Shown here: positions 20,501 to 31,069 of the stretch, piece by piece
How the letters are laid out: every line of letters starts with the position of its first letter
How positions within the stretch are numbered: position 1 is the stretch's first letter
Origin: Salininema proteolyticum
Lineage (GTDB): Bacteria; Actinomycetota; Actinomycetes; Mycobacteriales; Micromonosporaceae
Direction: 5' to 3'
DNA: 64,000 nt
NCBI RefSeq assembly: GCF_042685645.1
Contig: NZ_JBHUNX010000001.1
Location: 1,612,001 to 1,676,000 of the forward strand
Notes under the pieces: model-generated
The model's input: only the letters and a program-made list of their open reading frames with translations
The model's database searches: none
Told to the model about the DNA's origin: nothing
Translations under genes and position numbers: made by a program

Positions 20501-20768
20501 CCGCGCCGAACACGGTCCGGACCGCCGAGCCCCGCGCCGCCGTGGCGAACTGGCTGAGGCCGTAGAAACCGTCGTGGTCGGTGATCGCCAACGCCTCCAA
20601 GCCCAGGCGCTCGGCCTCCGCGACCAGGTCCGCCGGGGAGTCCGCCCCGTCGGCGAAGGAGTAGTGGCTGTGCGCGTGCAGCTCGGCATAGGGCACCGCG
20701 CGGGATCCGCCGCCCCGCTCCGCCGCGCCGAGGCCCCCGCCCGCCCGGCCTCCCCGCCGCTCAGTCAT
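17523..20768 (-). CDS. dnaE2: error-prone DNA polymerase III alpha subunit DnaE2 (ImuC)
   Basis: A 1081-residue C-family polymerase. The N-terminal PHP domain starts at VPYAELHAHSHYSFADGAD with ITDHDGFYG. The palm follows, with catalytic acids in PPDIDLDIESSRREEVIQYV, plus CQGRGSAACSAVCYALGIT. Later come LIRPGPVQGNAVHPYLRRR and a C-terminal OB fold (VEIAGVVTHRQRPATAGGTT). The short length and absence of the replicative C-terminal extensions identify DnaE2 rather than DnaE1. The first eight bases overlap the end of imuB, so the two are translationally coupled in an imuA'-imuB-dnaE2 operon. The product performs damage-induced translesion synthesis. Confidence 0.96.
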   Translation of the reverse strand: MTERRGGRAGGGLGAAERGGGSRAVPYAELHAHSHYSFADGADSPADLVAEAERLGLEALAITDHDGFYGLSQFATAARGSAVRTVFGAELNLDLARPRRGRPDPKSTHLVVLARNPAGYRALSRSITAAKLAGEEKDLPRYDLASLAEEAAGNWQVLTGCRKGPVNRALAEGGPREAEASLRELVGFFGHDRVSVELTHHDLPGDSDRVRALAEVAERVGVPVVATNGVHFASPERAHVAAALAATRMGRSMEEADPYLAGSAAAFLRSGEEMAERFRDHPGALAHSVALAEDCAFDFTLLTPRLPLFETPERHDEFSYLAELTLEGALELYGPPREEKVEGAWSQLDYELGVIRELNFAGYFLIVADIVDFCRRNDILCQGRGSAACSAVCYALGITKVDSVRYGLLFERFLSSAREGPPDIDLDIESSRREEVIQYVYRRYGRLRAAQVANVITYRPRSAVRDAAKAYGHGPDRAAEWSKRLHRWSGFDPEEVPEVPAEVVSLAGDLLTLPQHLGIHPGGMVICATPVSEVVPIEPARAEDRTVLQWDKEDCADAGLVKFDLLGLGMLGALHKMTDLVALRHGVAIDLAKLPPEEPEVYDLLCEADTVGVFQVESRAQMSTLPRLRPRCFDDLVVEIALIRPGPVQGNAVHPYLRRRRTGEDWRKDVHPKLHRALEKTLGVPLFQEQLMQMAMDAAGFTSTESDRLRRAMGAKRSAERMEELKARLYEGMAGNGITGREADGIYHQLKSFADFGFPESHSASFAFLVYASAWLKCRYPAAFYAGLLANQPMGFYSPASLVADARRHGITVRSADVNASSAEADVEPLGREPSGPVLAHADLRLGLDSVRGLSTATAERITAARGEGGPFTSLWDLTRRAELTSAQAEALALAGALDSLEGDRRRAMWKAGMARHDPDALEGTDPASRAPTLPGMSDVELAHADWSGLGLSVRAHPMSFARDGLDAEGVLRIADLVDAEDGTRVEIAGVVTHRQRPATAGGTTFVGLEDETGLANVICSEGLWKVYRETAVSAAALRIRGLVTRASDGKEGVLSSTSLTADRLAKLTLTTPTGRSRNFR

Positions 20769-22353
20769 ACCAGCCCCCCAGCGTCCAACGCCCCGACTCG
20801 TGCACCAGCAGCGCGGGCCTCTCCTCCAACACGACCTGGAGGCGCGCGTAGCGGCGCGGGGCCGACCACCACCGCTCGGCGACCGGCCAGGGGCCCGCCC
20901 ACGAACGCACCCGCAGCCGACGGCCCTCCACGGCGACGAAGGCCGGGTCGGCGTCCAGCAGACCCCGGGCGCCGACCCCGACCGGGGTTCCGCCGGCGTC
21001 CAAGAGTTCCACCGCGTGCCCGTCGGGGACGCCGGGAACGAGCCCCTCCATCGCCCCCGGCCACGGCCCCTCGGCCGCCTCGGGGAGATCCTGGTCCCAC
21101 TGGGCCTCCGGCTCGGGGGCGAGGGCGTCGCGGACCCGGACGGGCGCGCACACCGTCACCGCCTCGGGGCCCAGCAGACTCTGCGTGTGCGCCAGGGCGT
21201 TCTCGCCCTTCCGAGCCCCCGACGCGCGGACCTCCCACAACGGGACCTGGTCGTCGACCAGGCCGACGGTGTCGACCGGGACGAGCTCCAGACCCTCCAG
21301 CCGGTTCGGCCCCTCCGCGCCCCCGGAACGGGCGCCGTCCACCAGCCACCCCTCGATCTGCCAGCGCAGGCGCCGCACGATCTCCGGCACGGTCGGCTCG
21401 TCGATCCGCCACGTGCGCTCGCGGACGGTGCCGACGACGGTGCGGGCCCGGACGGTGATCCGGTGGCAGGAGACGTTGTGCGCGTCGAGGACGGAGGCGA
21501 GCTCCTCGGCCATGGACCGGGTCAGGGCCACGGCCTGGTCGAGGCTCTCCAACGGCGGGTCGCACTCCCTCCCGACCGACAGGTCCCGCTCGGGCTCCTC
21601 GGGGCGCAGCGGCCGGTCGGCCTCCGCGGCGGCCAGGCGCTGCGCCGCGCGCACGGAGGGGCCGAACCGCTCCAGGACCGCGTCGGCGGGCAGGGCGGTG
21701 AACTCGCCCAGGGTGCGGACGCCCAGATGGCGCAGGACGTCGCAGGTGCCCGGATCGACGAGCCCGGTGAGCCCGAGGGCCGAGACGTCGGCGCGGGCGA
21801 GGAAGGCGGCGTCGCCGCCGGGCGGGACGAGCATCCCGAACCGGGCGGCGAGCAGGGCGGCGTACAGGCCGTCGGCGATCCCGAGGAGGGCGTCCCAGCC
21901 GGTCGCGGCGGTGACATCGTCGATGAGCGCCTCGGCGTAGGGCCGCTCGGAGGCGCGCCGGTCCATCGACAGCGCGAGCACGCCGGGGTGCAGCACCTCT
22001 ATATAGGGCGCGTGGCGCGAGACGGCCTCGACGACCGGCTCGAAGGCGGACTCGGGCGTGTCCGGCGTCCAGTCGGGGAGGCGGAGGACCGCCGTGCGGC
22101 GAACGGAGGCGGACGCGGCGCCCCTCCGCCCGCCGACCGCTCCCCGCTCCGCGGCCCCTTCCGAGGACGCGTCCCCGTCCTCCGCGGAGGGCCTCCCCGC
22201 CCCGGCCCCGCCCGAGAGGTCCCTCTTCCCCGAGGGCTTCGCGGCGTCGGCGGAGGCCCTCTCCACGCTCGCGGAGAGGGCCTCCGGAGCGAGCAGCGCG
22301 CGCTCCTCCGGCGGGTCGAACAGGGCGTCTCCACGGGACGCGGGATGCCTCAC
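20761..22353 (-). CDS. imuB: ImuB, Y-family polymerase-like mutasome adaptor
   Basis: A 530-residue protein starting at a GTG whose bases overlap the imuA' stop (GTGA). An unusual low-complexity extension of about 95 residues (Ala/Ser/Glu/Gly-rich) precedes the Y-polymerase-like domain, which starts TAVLRLPDWTPDTPESAF. The catalytic acids of active Y-polymerases are not where expected (RLPDW replaces the usual DxDxFF), as is known for ImuB. The little-finger region follows. QVPLWEV near residue 390 resembles a beta-clamp binding motif (QLPLW in mycobacterial ImuB). ImuB recruits DnaE2 to the clamp during SOS mutagenesis. Confidence 0.92.
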   Translation of the reverse strand: MRHPASRGDALFDPPEERALLAPEALSASVERASADAAKPSGKRDLSGGAGAGRPSAEDGDASSEGAAERGAVGGRRGAASASVRRTAVLRLPDWTPDTPESAFEPVVEAVSRHAPYIEVLHPGVLALSMDRRASERPYAEALIDDVTAATGWDALLGIADGLYAALLAARFGMLVPPGGDAAFLARADVSALGLTGLVDPGTCDVLRHLGVRTLGEFTALPADAVLERFGPSVRAAQRLAAAEADRPLRPEEPERDLSVGRECDPPLESLDQAVALTRSMAEELASVLDAHNVSCHRITVRARTVVGTVRERTWRIDEPTVPEIVRRLRWQIEGWLVDGARSGGAEGPNRLEGLELVPVDTVGLVDDQVPLWEVRASGARKGENALAHTQSLLGPEAVTVCAPVRVRDALAPEPEAQWDQDLPEAAEGPWPGAMEGLVPGVPDGHAVELLDAGGTPVGVGARGLLDADPAFVAVEGRRLRVRSWAGPWPVAERWWSAPRRYARLQVVLEERPALLVHESGRWTLGGWYD

Positions 22354-23405
22354 GCCGCCTCCCTCCGCCGCCCGTAGGGCCACAGGGTCCGCTCGACCGT
22401 CCGGCCGCCCTTGATCCGCGCGGCGACGGTGAGGCTGCACCCCCGGATCAGCCCCGGTCCGAACCGGCGGCCCCGGTTGCCGTCCTCGGGCAGGCCGAAC
22501 CACTCCGCCTCCCGGACGCTCCAGGACACCTCGGTCCCCGCCCGGGGCCGGTCGCCCCACAGGACGACCGTGCAGCCCCGGCGGCGCGCACGCCCGGCCA
22601 GGCGGCGCAGCGCCGCCGGGGCCAGGGCCCGGGCGGGGAGGACGAGGACGCCGACCCCCTCGGCGAGGGTCCCCGCCGCGTCGGCGAGCAGGGCGGGGTC
22701 GGCCTCCACGCGGGCGACCCTGGCGAGGTCGACCCCGGCGGCGGCCGCGGCGTTGGGGTGGAGGCGGGGGAGGGACAGCAGGGCGCACCAGACTCCGCCG
22801 GCGGTGGGGCCGGCCAGGAGCCGCCAGAGGAGGGAGGTGGTGCCGGGGCGGGAGGCGTCGAGGGAGAGGAAGCCGGTCAGCGCCCGGTCGGGAAGGAGGG
22901 CGGCGATGTCGGGGGTGACCGGTAGGGTGGGGCGCACCGCGGTCCAGGACTGCGGCCGGACGGGGGCGAGGTGCGCGAACCCGGCGTCCTTCGGCTTGGG
23001 CGTTGCCGGGGCCGGAGGGGCGTCGAGAGGCGGCCGACCCGCGGCGGCGGCACGGAGCGGGGGCGGGACTTCGCCCGGGGCGGGGGAGGGGAGCATGTCC
23101 GCTCCGATCCCCGGGGAACTCGCGGCGGGAGGCTCGACCGTGTCGGCGCGTTTCTGCCCGACGGGAGGGAGACCGTCCGCACCGCGAGCCGTCCATCCGG
23201 CGGAAGGATCTTCGGGCGCCGCGGCGTCCGCCCGCCCGCCACCGCGGCGGTTCGGGTCGGCGGCCCGTTCCCCCAGGCGCTCGGTCATACGGGTGCCGAT
23301 GAGCAGTTCGCGCGCCTGGAGGAGCCCGAAGCGGTCGGCGAGCTCTCGGGAGGAAGGCCGTTTCGCGTCTTCGCGCAGGTCGGGAGAGTGGGGGGAGAGT
23401 CCCAT
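22350..23405 (-). CDS. imuA': ImuA', RecA-like mutasome protein
   Basis: A 351-residue first gene of the imuA'-imuB-dnaE2 operon. The N-terminal part (ELADRFGLLQARELLIGTRM) is followed by a low-complexity Pro/Ala linker (about 50-150). The degenerate RecA-like fold then follows (GTTSLLWRLLAGPTAGGVWC, LARVARVEADPALLADAAG, GCTVVLWGDRPRAG). No Walker A lysine is seen, as in actinobacterial ImuA'. Two LexA boxes 18-84 bp upstream show SOS control. The start is the ATG at 23405, which has GGAGGAGG before it. Confidence 0.88.
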   Translation of the reverse strand: MGLSPHSPDLREDAKRPSSRELADRFGLLQARELLIGTRMTERLGERAADPNRRGGGRADAAAPEDPSAGWTARGADGLPPVGQKRADTVEPPAASSPGIGADMLPSPAPGEVPPPLRAAAAGRPPLDAPPAPATPKPKDAGFAHLAPVRPQSWTAVRPTLPVTPDIAALLPDRALTGFLSLDASRPGTTSLLWRLLAGPTAGGVWCALLSLPRLHPNAAAAAGVDLARVARVEADPALLADAAGTLAEGVGVLVLPARALAPAALRRLAGRARRRGCTVVLWGDRPRAGTEVSWSVREAEWFGLPEDGNRGRRFGPGLIRGCSLTVAARIKGGRTVERTLWPYGRRREAA

Positions 23406-23422
23406 GCCTCCTCCTTCCTTTT

Positions 23423-23438
23423 TCGAACGTGTGTTCTA
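23423..23438. promoter_or_regulatory. LexA box 1 (imuA')
   Basis: TCGAACGTGTGTTCTA: GAAC-N4-GTTC core of the actinobacterial SOS box, 18 bp from the imuA' start. LexA repression with induction after DNA damage is inferred. Confidence 0.85.
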
Positions 23439-23473
23439 TAAAAACACGGCCCGGCCCCCGGCTCAAGGCGAAC

Positions 23474-23489
23474 TCGAACATTTGTTCTA
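23474..23489. promoter_or_regulatory. LexA box 2 (imuA')
   Basis: TCGAACATTTGTTCTA, a second GAAC-N4-GTTC site 51 bp (about five helical turns) from box 1, so cooperative repression is possible. Confidence 0.88.
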
Positions 23490-23598
23490 TTGATCTCCGC
23501 GGCGCGGAATCGGACATCGTATTCCCAGTTCATGGCTTCTATGCGGTAATGTGCCCCGGCCTGCGGAGGGTTCGCCCGTGATCGTTTCGCACACTTCA

Positions 23599-23614
23599 GG
23601 GAACCTTTGTTCGA
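23599..23614. promoter_or_regulatory. LexA box 3 (probable uvrA control)
   Basis: GGGAACCTTTGTTCGA at 23599-23614 has the same GAAC-N4-GTTC core. It lies about 330 bp upstream of uvrA, in the region that must hold its promoter. uvrA is a known LexA target in actinobacteria. The rest of 23490-23944 shows no convincing gene. Confidence 0.65.
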
Positions 23615-23944
23615 AAAATGCCCGCCGGGCGTCGGACGCCCCTCCGAACGGGCCGTCGACCCCGCCGCCCCCGTCGGCTGTTCTGACGGGGGAGTGCCGT
23701 CCCGCCCCGGCCGCAACGCACGGCCGCCTCCCCGAGACCGGGGAAGGACCACCCGGAGCGGCGACTGGGAGAGGGCGGTGAAACGGGCTAGCATGGATGG
23801 TCGGCCCCTCCGGAGCCCGAGCGCCGTCCCCGAAGGGTGGCAATCCTCTCAAAGTGATCCGGAAACGCAGGCAGCGCCCGTGTTCGAAACACCGCGCCGC
23901 AGGGGCCCGCGGAGAATGTCAGACCCAGGGGATAGGTTCAGTCT

Positions 23945-26884
<2,940 letters not shown>

Positions 26885-26896
26885 CCCGACCCAGTC

Positions 26897-26926
26897 GGGC
26901 CCGGCGGGAGACCGCCGGGCCCTTTT
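26897..26926 (+). terminator. uvrA terminator
   Basis: GGGCCCGGCGG stem, GAGA loop, complementary arm, then TTTT: a canonical intrinsic terminator 12 bp after the uvrA stop. Confidence 0.9.
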
Positions 26927-26930
26927 CCGT

Positions 26931-26972
26931 GCGCTCCCCTTCGGGTCGCGGCCGCGACCCGAAGGGGAGCGC
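26931..26972. repeat. 42-bp perfect palindrome
   Basis: Every base from 26931 to 26972 pairs with its symmetric partner (arm GCGCTCCCCTTCGGGTCGCG..., centre at GGCC). It begins four bases after the uvrA terminator. It could be a backup terminator acting in both directions, or a binding or recombination site. A perfect loopless palindrome of this size is unusual. Confidence 0.85.
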
Positions 26973-27404
26973 CGTTTCCCACACCCTTCCCAGAGCGCAG
27001 GACCCGACCGCAGATGAGCGCCTTGGGCGGCCCGATCGCGTAGGCGGGTCCGGGAGTTCCGGCCTCGCATGTGCTGCGGCCTTCGCCGAAGGCGACGAGC
27101 CATTGCCCCATGGCGGCCCCGGACTCCGCCCCGCGAGTTCGACACCGGATCCCAGGCCGTTCATCGCGCATTCACAAGTCCCGGAACGGCCTTTGTCTCC
27201 GCCCGTCCTCAGACTATCGAGTAGAAGCCAAGGCGCAGACAGTTACCTGCTCATGTCGATCGCGTTAATGTTCGATCCGATCACTTGAAACAACCCATCA
27301 CCCCATGATCTAATCGAAATTAATTGATCCCGATTTCGTGCAAGAACGCGACACCCCGCCACCTCGCGCCCCGATCGCACCCCGATCACTCACAGGAGAC
27401 CATC
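26973..27404. other. intergenic region, no convincing gene
   Basis: 430 bp upstream of the secreted nuclease. The last 160 bp are AT-rich (TTAATTGATC-like sequence) and probably contain its promoter. Reading frames here lack ribosome-binding sites and typical codon bias. Confidence 0.4.
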
Positions 27405-28433
27405 ATGCACCGCACCACAGGCGTTGCGCGACAAGCCATCGCCGTCATCGCGGCGGCCGCCCTGACCACCATCGGCCTCCTCGGCCTGGAGACCGCTCCC
27501 GCCGAGGCCGTCCGCCCGCCGGCCATACCCTCGGCGTCAACGGCGCAGTACGAGCTCGACCGGCTCACCGTCGCCGCCGAGTCCCACAACTCGTCGTACG
27601 ACCGGGACCTGTTCCCGCACTGGAGCAGCGTCGGAGGCGGTTGCACCGCACGCCAGTTCGTTCTCCAGCGCGACGGGTCCAACGTCGAGACCGGCAGCGA
27701 CTGCCAGCCCGACTCCGGTTCCTGGCAGTCCGATTTCGACGACACCTGGACCGAGGACGTCTCCAACGCCACCATCGACCACGTGGTGGCACTGCATGAG
27801 GCGTGGGGGTCCGGTGCCTGGGCGTGGAGCACGTCCGAGCGGGAGGCCTTCGCCAACGACATCGAGAACCCGCAGCTGTGGATCGCGAGCCGGTCGTCCA
27901 ACAGCTCGAAGGGCTCCTACGACCCGGCCGAGTGGATGCCTTCGAACAGCTCCGTGCGCTGCGACTACGTCAAGGCCTGGATCCACGTCAAGTACACTTA
28001 CGACCTCACCGCGGACTCGGCCGAGCACGAGGCCCTCCAGTCGCACATGACCGACTACTGCGGCACCTCGGGCGGCGACCCGGGCGAGGGCGAATGCACC
28101 GGCTCGAACGGCTCTTCGCAGACCATCGCCGAGGGCACCACGATCTCCTCGACCGTCGACCTGGACTGCGACGGATCGGCCTCGTCCTCCAGCTCCGTGA
28201 CGGTGAACATCAGCCACCCCTATTACGGCGACATCCGCGTCGCCCTGACGGCACCGGACGGTTCGTACCGGGTGCTGCAGGAAAGCGGTTCGGGATCCGG
28301 GAACTTCGGGTCGCGGACCTACAACCTCGACCTCTCCAGCGAGTCCGCCTCCGGCACCTGGACGCTCAAGGTCACCGACACCTACGACGGCGGTTCGACC
28401 GGCACCCTGAACGGCTGGACGATCAGCGTCTGA
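27405..28433 (+). CDS. secreted HNH nuclease (DUF1524/GmrSD-like) with P-domain
   Basis: A 342-residue exported protein. The signal peptide runs to about residue 36 (AVIAAAALTTIGLLG, then AEA). The nuclease domain (about 50-225) has the histidine-metal motif ATIDHVVALHEAWGSGAW and the later NPQLWIASRSSNSSKGSYDP and CDYVKAWIHVKYTYDL, the pattern of secreted HNH endonucleases related to the GmrSD C-terminal domain. A Cys-rich linker leads to a C-terminal P/proprotein-type domain (VTVNISHPYYGDIRVALTAP, WTLKVTDTYDGGSTGTLNGW), normally found on secreted proteases. The ATG at 27405 follows CAGGAGA. It probably degrades extracellular DNA for nutrition or competition. Confidence 0.88.
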   Translation: MHRTTGVARQAIAVIAAAALTTIGLLGLETAPAEAVRPPAIPSASTAQYELDRLTVAAESHNSSYDRDLFPHWSSVGGGCTARQFVLQRDGSNVETGSDCQPDSGSWQSDFDDTWTEDVSNATIDHVVALHEAWGSGAWAWSTSEREAFANDIENPQLWIASRSSNSSKGSYDPAEWMPSNSSVRCDYVKAWIHVKYTYDLTADSAEHEALQSHMTDYCGTSGGDPGEGECTGSNGSSQTIAEGTTISSTVDLDCDGSASSSSSVTVNISHPYYGDIRVALTAPDGSYRVLQESGSGSGNFGSRTYNLDLSSESASGTWTLKVTDTYDGGSTGTLNGWTISV

Positions 28434-28446
28434 CCCACCGCGGCGC

Positions 28447-28472
28447 GGGTCCGGCGGCCGACCGCCGGACCC
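28447..28472. terminator. terminator hairpin between convergent genes
   Basis: GGGTCCGGCGG, loop CCGA, perfect complement, then GTTCC, 14 bp after the nuclease stop and ahead of the CARF-HEPN gene stop. Confidence 0.75.
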
Positions 28473-28497
28473 GTTCCCAACGCAGAGCGGCGAAATG

Positions 28498-29943
28498 CTA
28501 CAAGAGCTTCTTGGCGAAGCGCAGCTCTGAAATCTGATCGTCGATCTTGCGGCGGTCGCCAGAGAGCTTCCAGAGTTCGCGCAGCCCTCGGAGGGCGAAG
28601 TCGCCCAGCTTGCGGCTGTCCTCTTGGCCTATCTGCTTCGTTCCATGAGCGAGTATCGAACGGTTTCGGATGTCCGCCAAACCGCGAAGGTGTTTCAGGG
28701 CCTTGGTGCTTCCCAGGCGGAAGCGTTCGATGAACGGGTCCTCCATGATGTACAGCAGCAGGGCCGCGTCCACCATGCCGACGGTGAACGGCAGGTCGGA
28801 CGGTCTCTTTCCGTACACCTGCTCGGCGATGTCGGAGAACGCGGCGGTCAGCTTGTGCTCGTCTGGCGAGAGGGCCTCCCATCGCGGTGCGGAAACGTTC
28901 AACCCGAGCTCGGCCAGCCGCTGGGCGAAAATGCTTTCCAGCGTCCGGTAGTAGAGCAGAGCCGCGAACTCGTGCCGTTCAAGGTGCGAATAGTGTTCGG
29001 CGAGGAGGAAGAAGTTCAGCGTCCACGGGCGCCCCCTGTCGCCGGCCGCGAGCTCTCCCAGGAATACCAGCTGGGCCTCGATCTTGGACTCCATCTGCGG
29101 AGAACACTGGTAGGCCCTGTCCTTCAAGCGATCGCGCATCACGTCGACGGCCGTGCCGAGGCGATCGAAGTCCAGGTCGACCCAGGTCTGGTAGAGGGCG
29201 GACAGGTCGCGGCCGAACCGTGCCTTCGCCGGAAGCGGCGCCGAGCCGGCGATGTCCCCGAACCGCTGGCGCGCCGCGCCGTAACCGCCGTTCGCGAACT
29301 CCGTCGCGGCCGCGTCGCTGGCCTTGTCGCCGAACATCTTGGTGGGGTTGTCGAGCAGCACCAGGCTCTCGGTTCCCGGTTCCGACTGCCGCAGCGCTGA
29401 ATCGAACGTCCCGTCGATATAGCACATCTGGTAGTCGAGTTGGGCGGCGGCGAGCGCGCCTCCGGCCGTCATGGACTTCTTGCCTCCGGTGATGTCGATG
29501 ACGACCCGCGGTTCTTCGACCGCGAATCGTTTGACGTCGTCCACGGCCTTCTGAACGCGCTCGTAGAGGTCGTGGGGGTCGAGAGGGTCGACTTCCTGAA
29601 GCTTGACGCATGAGGGCGGCAAAGCCACATGGGACTGTATGAAGTTGAATCCGTCCACGGCCTTGTGCGAGGCGAGGACGAGGAGCTGCTTGGGGCGGAG
29701 GAACGCCGAGGCGAAGACGGTGACCTCGGGGGAGTACCCCGACAGGCTCACCAGGAGGTCGATCTCGGGGTAGGCGCCGGGGTCGGTGGACACCAGGGCC
29801 TCGATGCGCTCGACGGCCGCGGGGACCAGTACCGTTCTGCGGTACCGGAGGATCTGCTCCTCCCGCGTTCCGGCACCGTAGGACTCCTCGCCGGACTTGA
29901 TGCGGCGCAGGCGGTCGCTCATGGACTTCATGGGATCTGGCAT
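28498..29943 (-). CDS. CARF-HEPN protein (TIGR02710/Csm6-like ribonuclease)
   Basis: A 481-residue protein. The N-terminal half is a CARF-type Rossmann sensor: LLVSLSGYSPEVTVFASAFL (63-82), then the ligand loop VIDITGGKKSMTAGGALAAA (149-168), a hallmark of CARF proteins. The C-terminal half is helical and carries IRNRSILAHG (425-434), an R-x4-H HEPN ribonuclease motif (R428, H433). Csm6/Csx1-like proteins cleave RNA when the CARF domain binds cyclic oligoadenylate made by Cas10, but no cas gene or array is in the window. It is divergent from the CBS-HEPN operon, with 124 bp between the starts. A start at 29931 or 29922 is also possible. Confidence 0.8.
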   Translation of the reverse strand: MPDPMKSMSDRLRRIKSGEESYGAGTREEQILRYRRTVLVPAAVERIEALVSTDPGAYPEIDLLVSLSGYSPEVTVFASAFLRPKQLLVLASHKAVDGFNFIQSHVALPPSCVKLQEVDPLDPHDLYERVQKAVDDVKRFAVEEPRVVIDITGGKKSMTAGGALAAAQLDYQMCYIDGTFDSALRQSEPGTESLVLLDNPTKMFGDKASDAAATEFANGGYGAARQRFGDIAGSAPLPAKARFGRDLSALYQTWVDLDFDRLGTAVDVMRDRLKDRAYQCSPQMESKIEAQLVFLGELAAGDRGRPWTLNFFLLAEHYSHLERHEFAALLYYRTLESIFAQRLAELGLNVSAPRWEALSPDEHKLTAAFSDIAEQVYGKRPSDLPFTVGMVDAALLLYIMEDPFIERFRLGSTKALKHLRGLADIRNRSILAHGTKQIGQEDSRKLGDFALRGLRELWKLSGDRRKIDDQISELRFAKKLL

Positions 29944-30067
29944 TGATCCAACGTTACGAGCGGCGTCGGCGTTCCCGTAGACGCTGATCGGCAGGAGCGG
30001 GTTTTGTCGTCAACGCGACAGATCGTGAGGGATCCTATGCTTCAGGGATATGCGTTAGCTTGAATCG

Positions 30068-31039
30068 ATGGAAAATGACGACCCCCTGCAGTTCCTGAAG
30101 CGCGCCAGTGAATCCGATCCACCCGTATCCCTGTCCGTCACCGAACTCCTCCGACTTTGGGGAGAGGAACGACGCTCGGCGGACGTGGTCGAGCGCATTC
30201 GGACGGACTTGGCGCAGTTCGGCCTCACCACCGACCCTCCGTTCACACGGGTGTGGCCGGAGAACACGGTGACACTGCGGAGACGCCGTCCGAACGAGGG
30301 ATCGGAGCCCGAGGACTATGATTCCGAAGGCGCCCTGCGGTTCGCGCATCTGACGTCCGCCAGCCGGAGGGTCCACACGGTGAGGGAGTCCGACTCGCTG
30401 GTCAAAGCCTGGACCGAAATGGTCGACCGGGAGCATTCCCAACTGGCGGTCGTCGGTAAGGACGGCGACTACCGCGGCGTCGTCACCGAACGGAGCATCG
30501 CGGCAGCGCTCTTCAAGCCCGCCAAGCCGACCACGGTCGCCGAGGTGACTGTCAGAGACCAGCGCCCGGTCATGGGCGACAATCGCGTGCTCGACCTCCT
30601 GGACGAGGTGTACGCGGCCGGCTTCGCCGCGATCGTCGACGACGCCCAGCGGCCGATCGGCATCGTCACGGTCGGCGATCTGCTGCGCGAGTTCGTCATG
30701 CGCCACTCGCCCATCCTGACGATCGGCGTCATCGAACTGCGAGTCCGCAAGCGGGTCGCCGAGCGCATCGACCGGAAGGTGCTGGACAGGCACCTCCCGA
30801 AGCGGTCGAAGGGCGATCCCGACGCGGCTCTCACCCTGGGCAAGTACGCCCATATGCTCCGGCCCCTCGAACACTGGGAGCGGCTCGGATGGGTCATCGA
30901 CCACGACTATTTCCTGCGCATGATCGGGAAAACGGCGCGCATCCGCAACGAGATCACCCACTTCTCGCCGGACCCGCCCTCGGCGGAGAGCCTCGCCGAC
31001 ATCGAGGCGTTCGCGCGGACACTCCATGAACTGACCTGA
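30068..31039 (+). CDS. CBS-domain protein with C-terminal HEPN-like domain
   Basis: A 323-residue protein. Residues 20-70 (VSLSVTELLRLWGEERRSAD, DLAQFGLTTDPPF) form a small N-terminal domain that I associate with restriction- or defence-linked CBS proteins. Residues 92-215 are two CBS repeats (VVGKDGDYRGVVTERSIAAA, IVDDAQRPIGIVTVGDLL), a pair that usually binds adenosine nucleotides. The C-terminus is helical and ends with RIRNEITHFSPDPP (291-304), an R-x4-H HEPN motif (R293, H298). Nucleotide-controlled RNase activity is inferred. It is the first gene of a three-gene operon; 30 bp separate it from the next gene. Confidence 0.75.
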   Translation: MENDDPLQFLKRASESDPPVSLSVTELLRLWGEERRSADVVERIRTDLAQFGLTTDPPFTRVWPENTVTLRRRRPNEGSEPEDYDSEGALRFAHLTSASRRVHTVRESDSLVKAWTEMVDREHSQLAVVGKDGDYRGVVTERSIAAALFKPAKPTTVAEVTVRDQRPVMGDNRVLDLLDEVYAAGFAAIVDDAQRPIGIVTVGDLLREFVMRHSPILTIGVIELRVRKRVAERIDRKVLDRHLPKRSKGDPDAALTLGKYAHMLRPLEHWERLGWVIDHDYFLRMIGKTARIRNEITHFSPDPPSAESLADIEAFARTLHELT

Positions 31040-31069
31040 CGTTCGAACTACCGATACGGAGTCCCACCC

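Noticed and set aside
20761..23405. Very long plus-strand open frames opposite dnaE2, imuB and imuA'
   Set aside because: They are mirror frames of high-GC genes; the minus-strand proteins have complete conserved domains.
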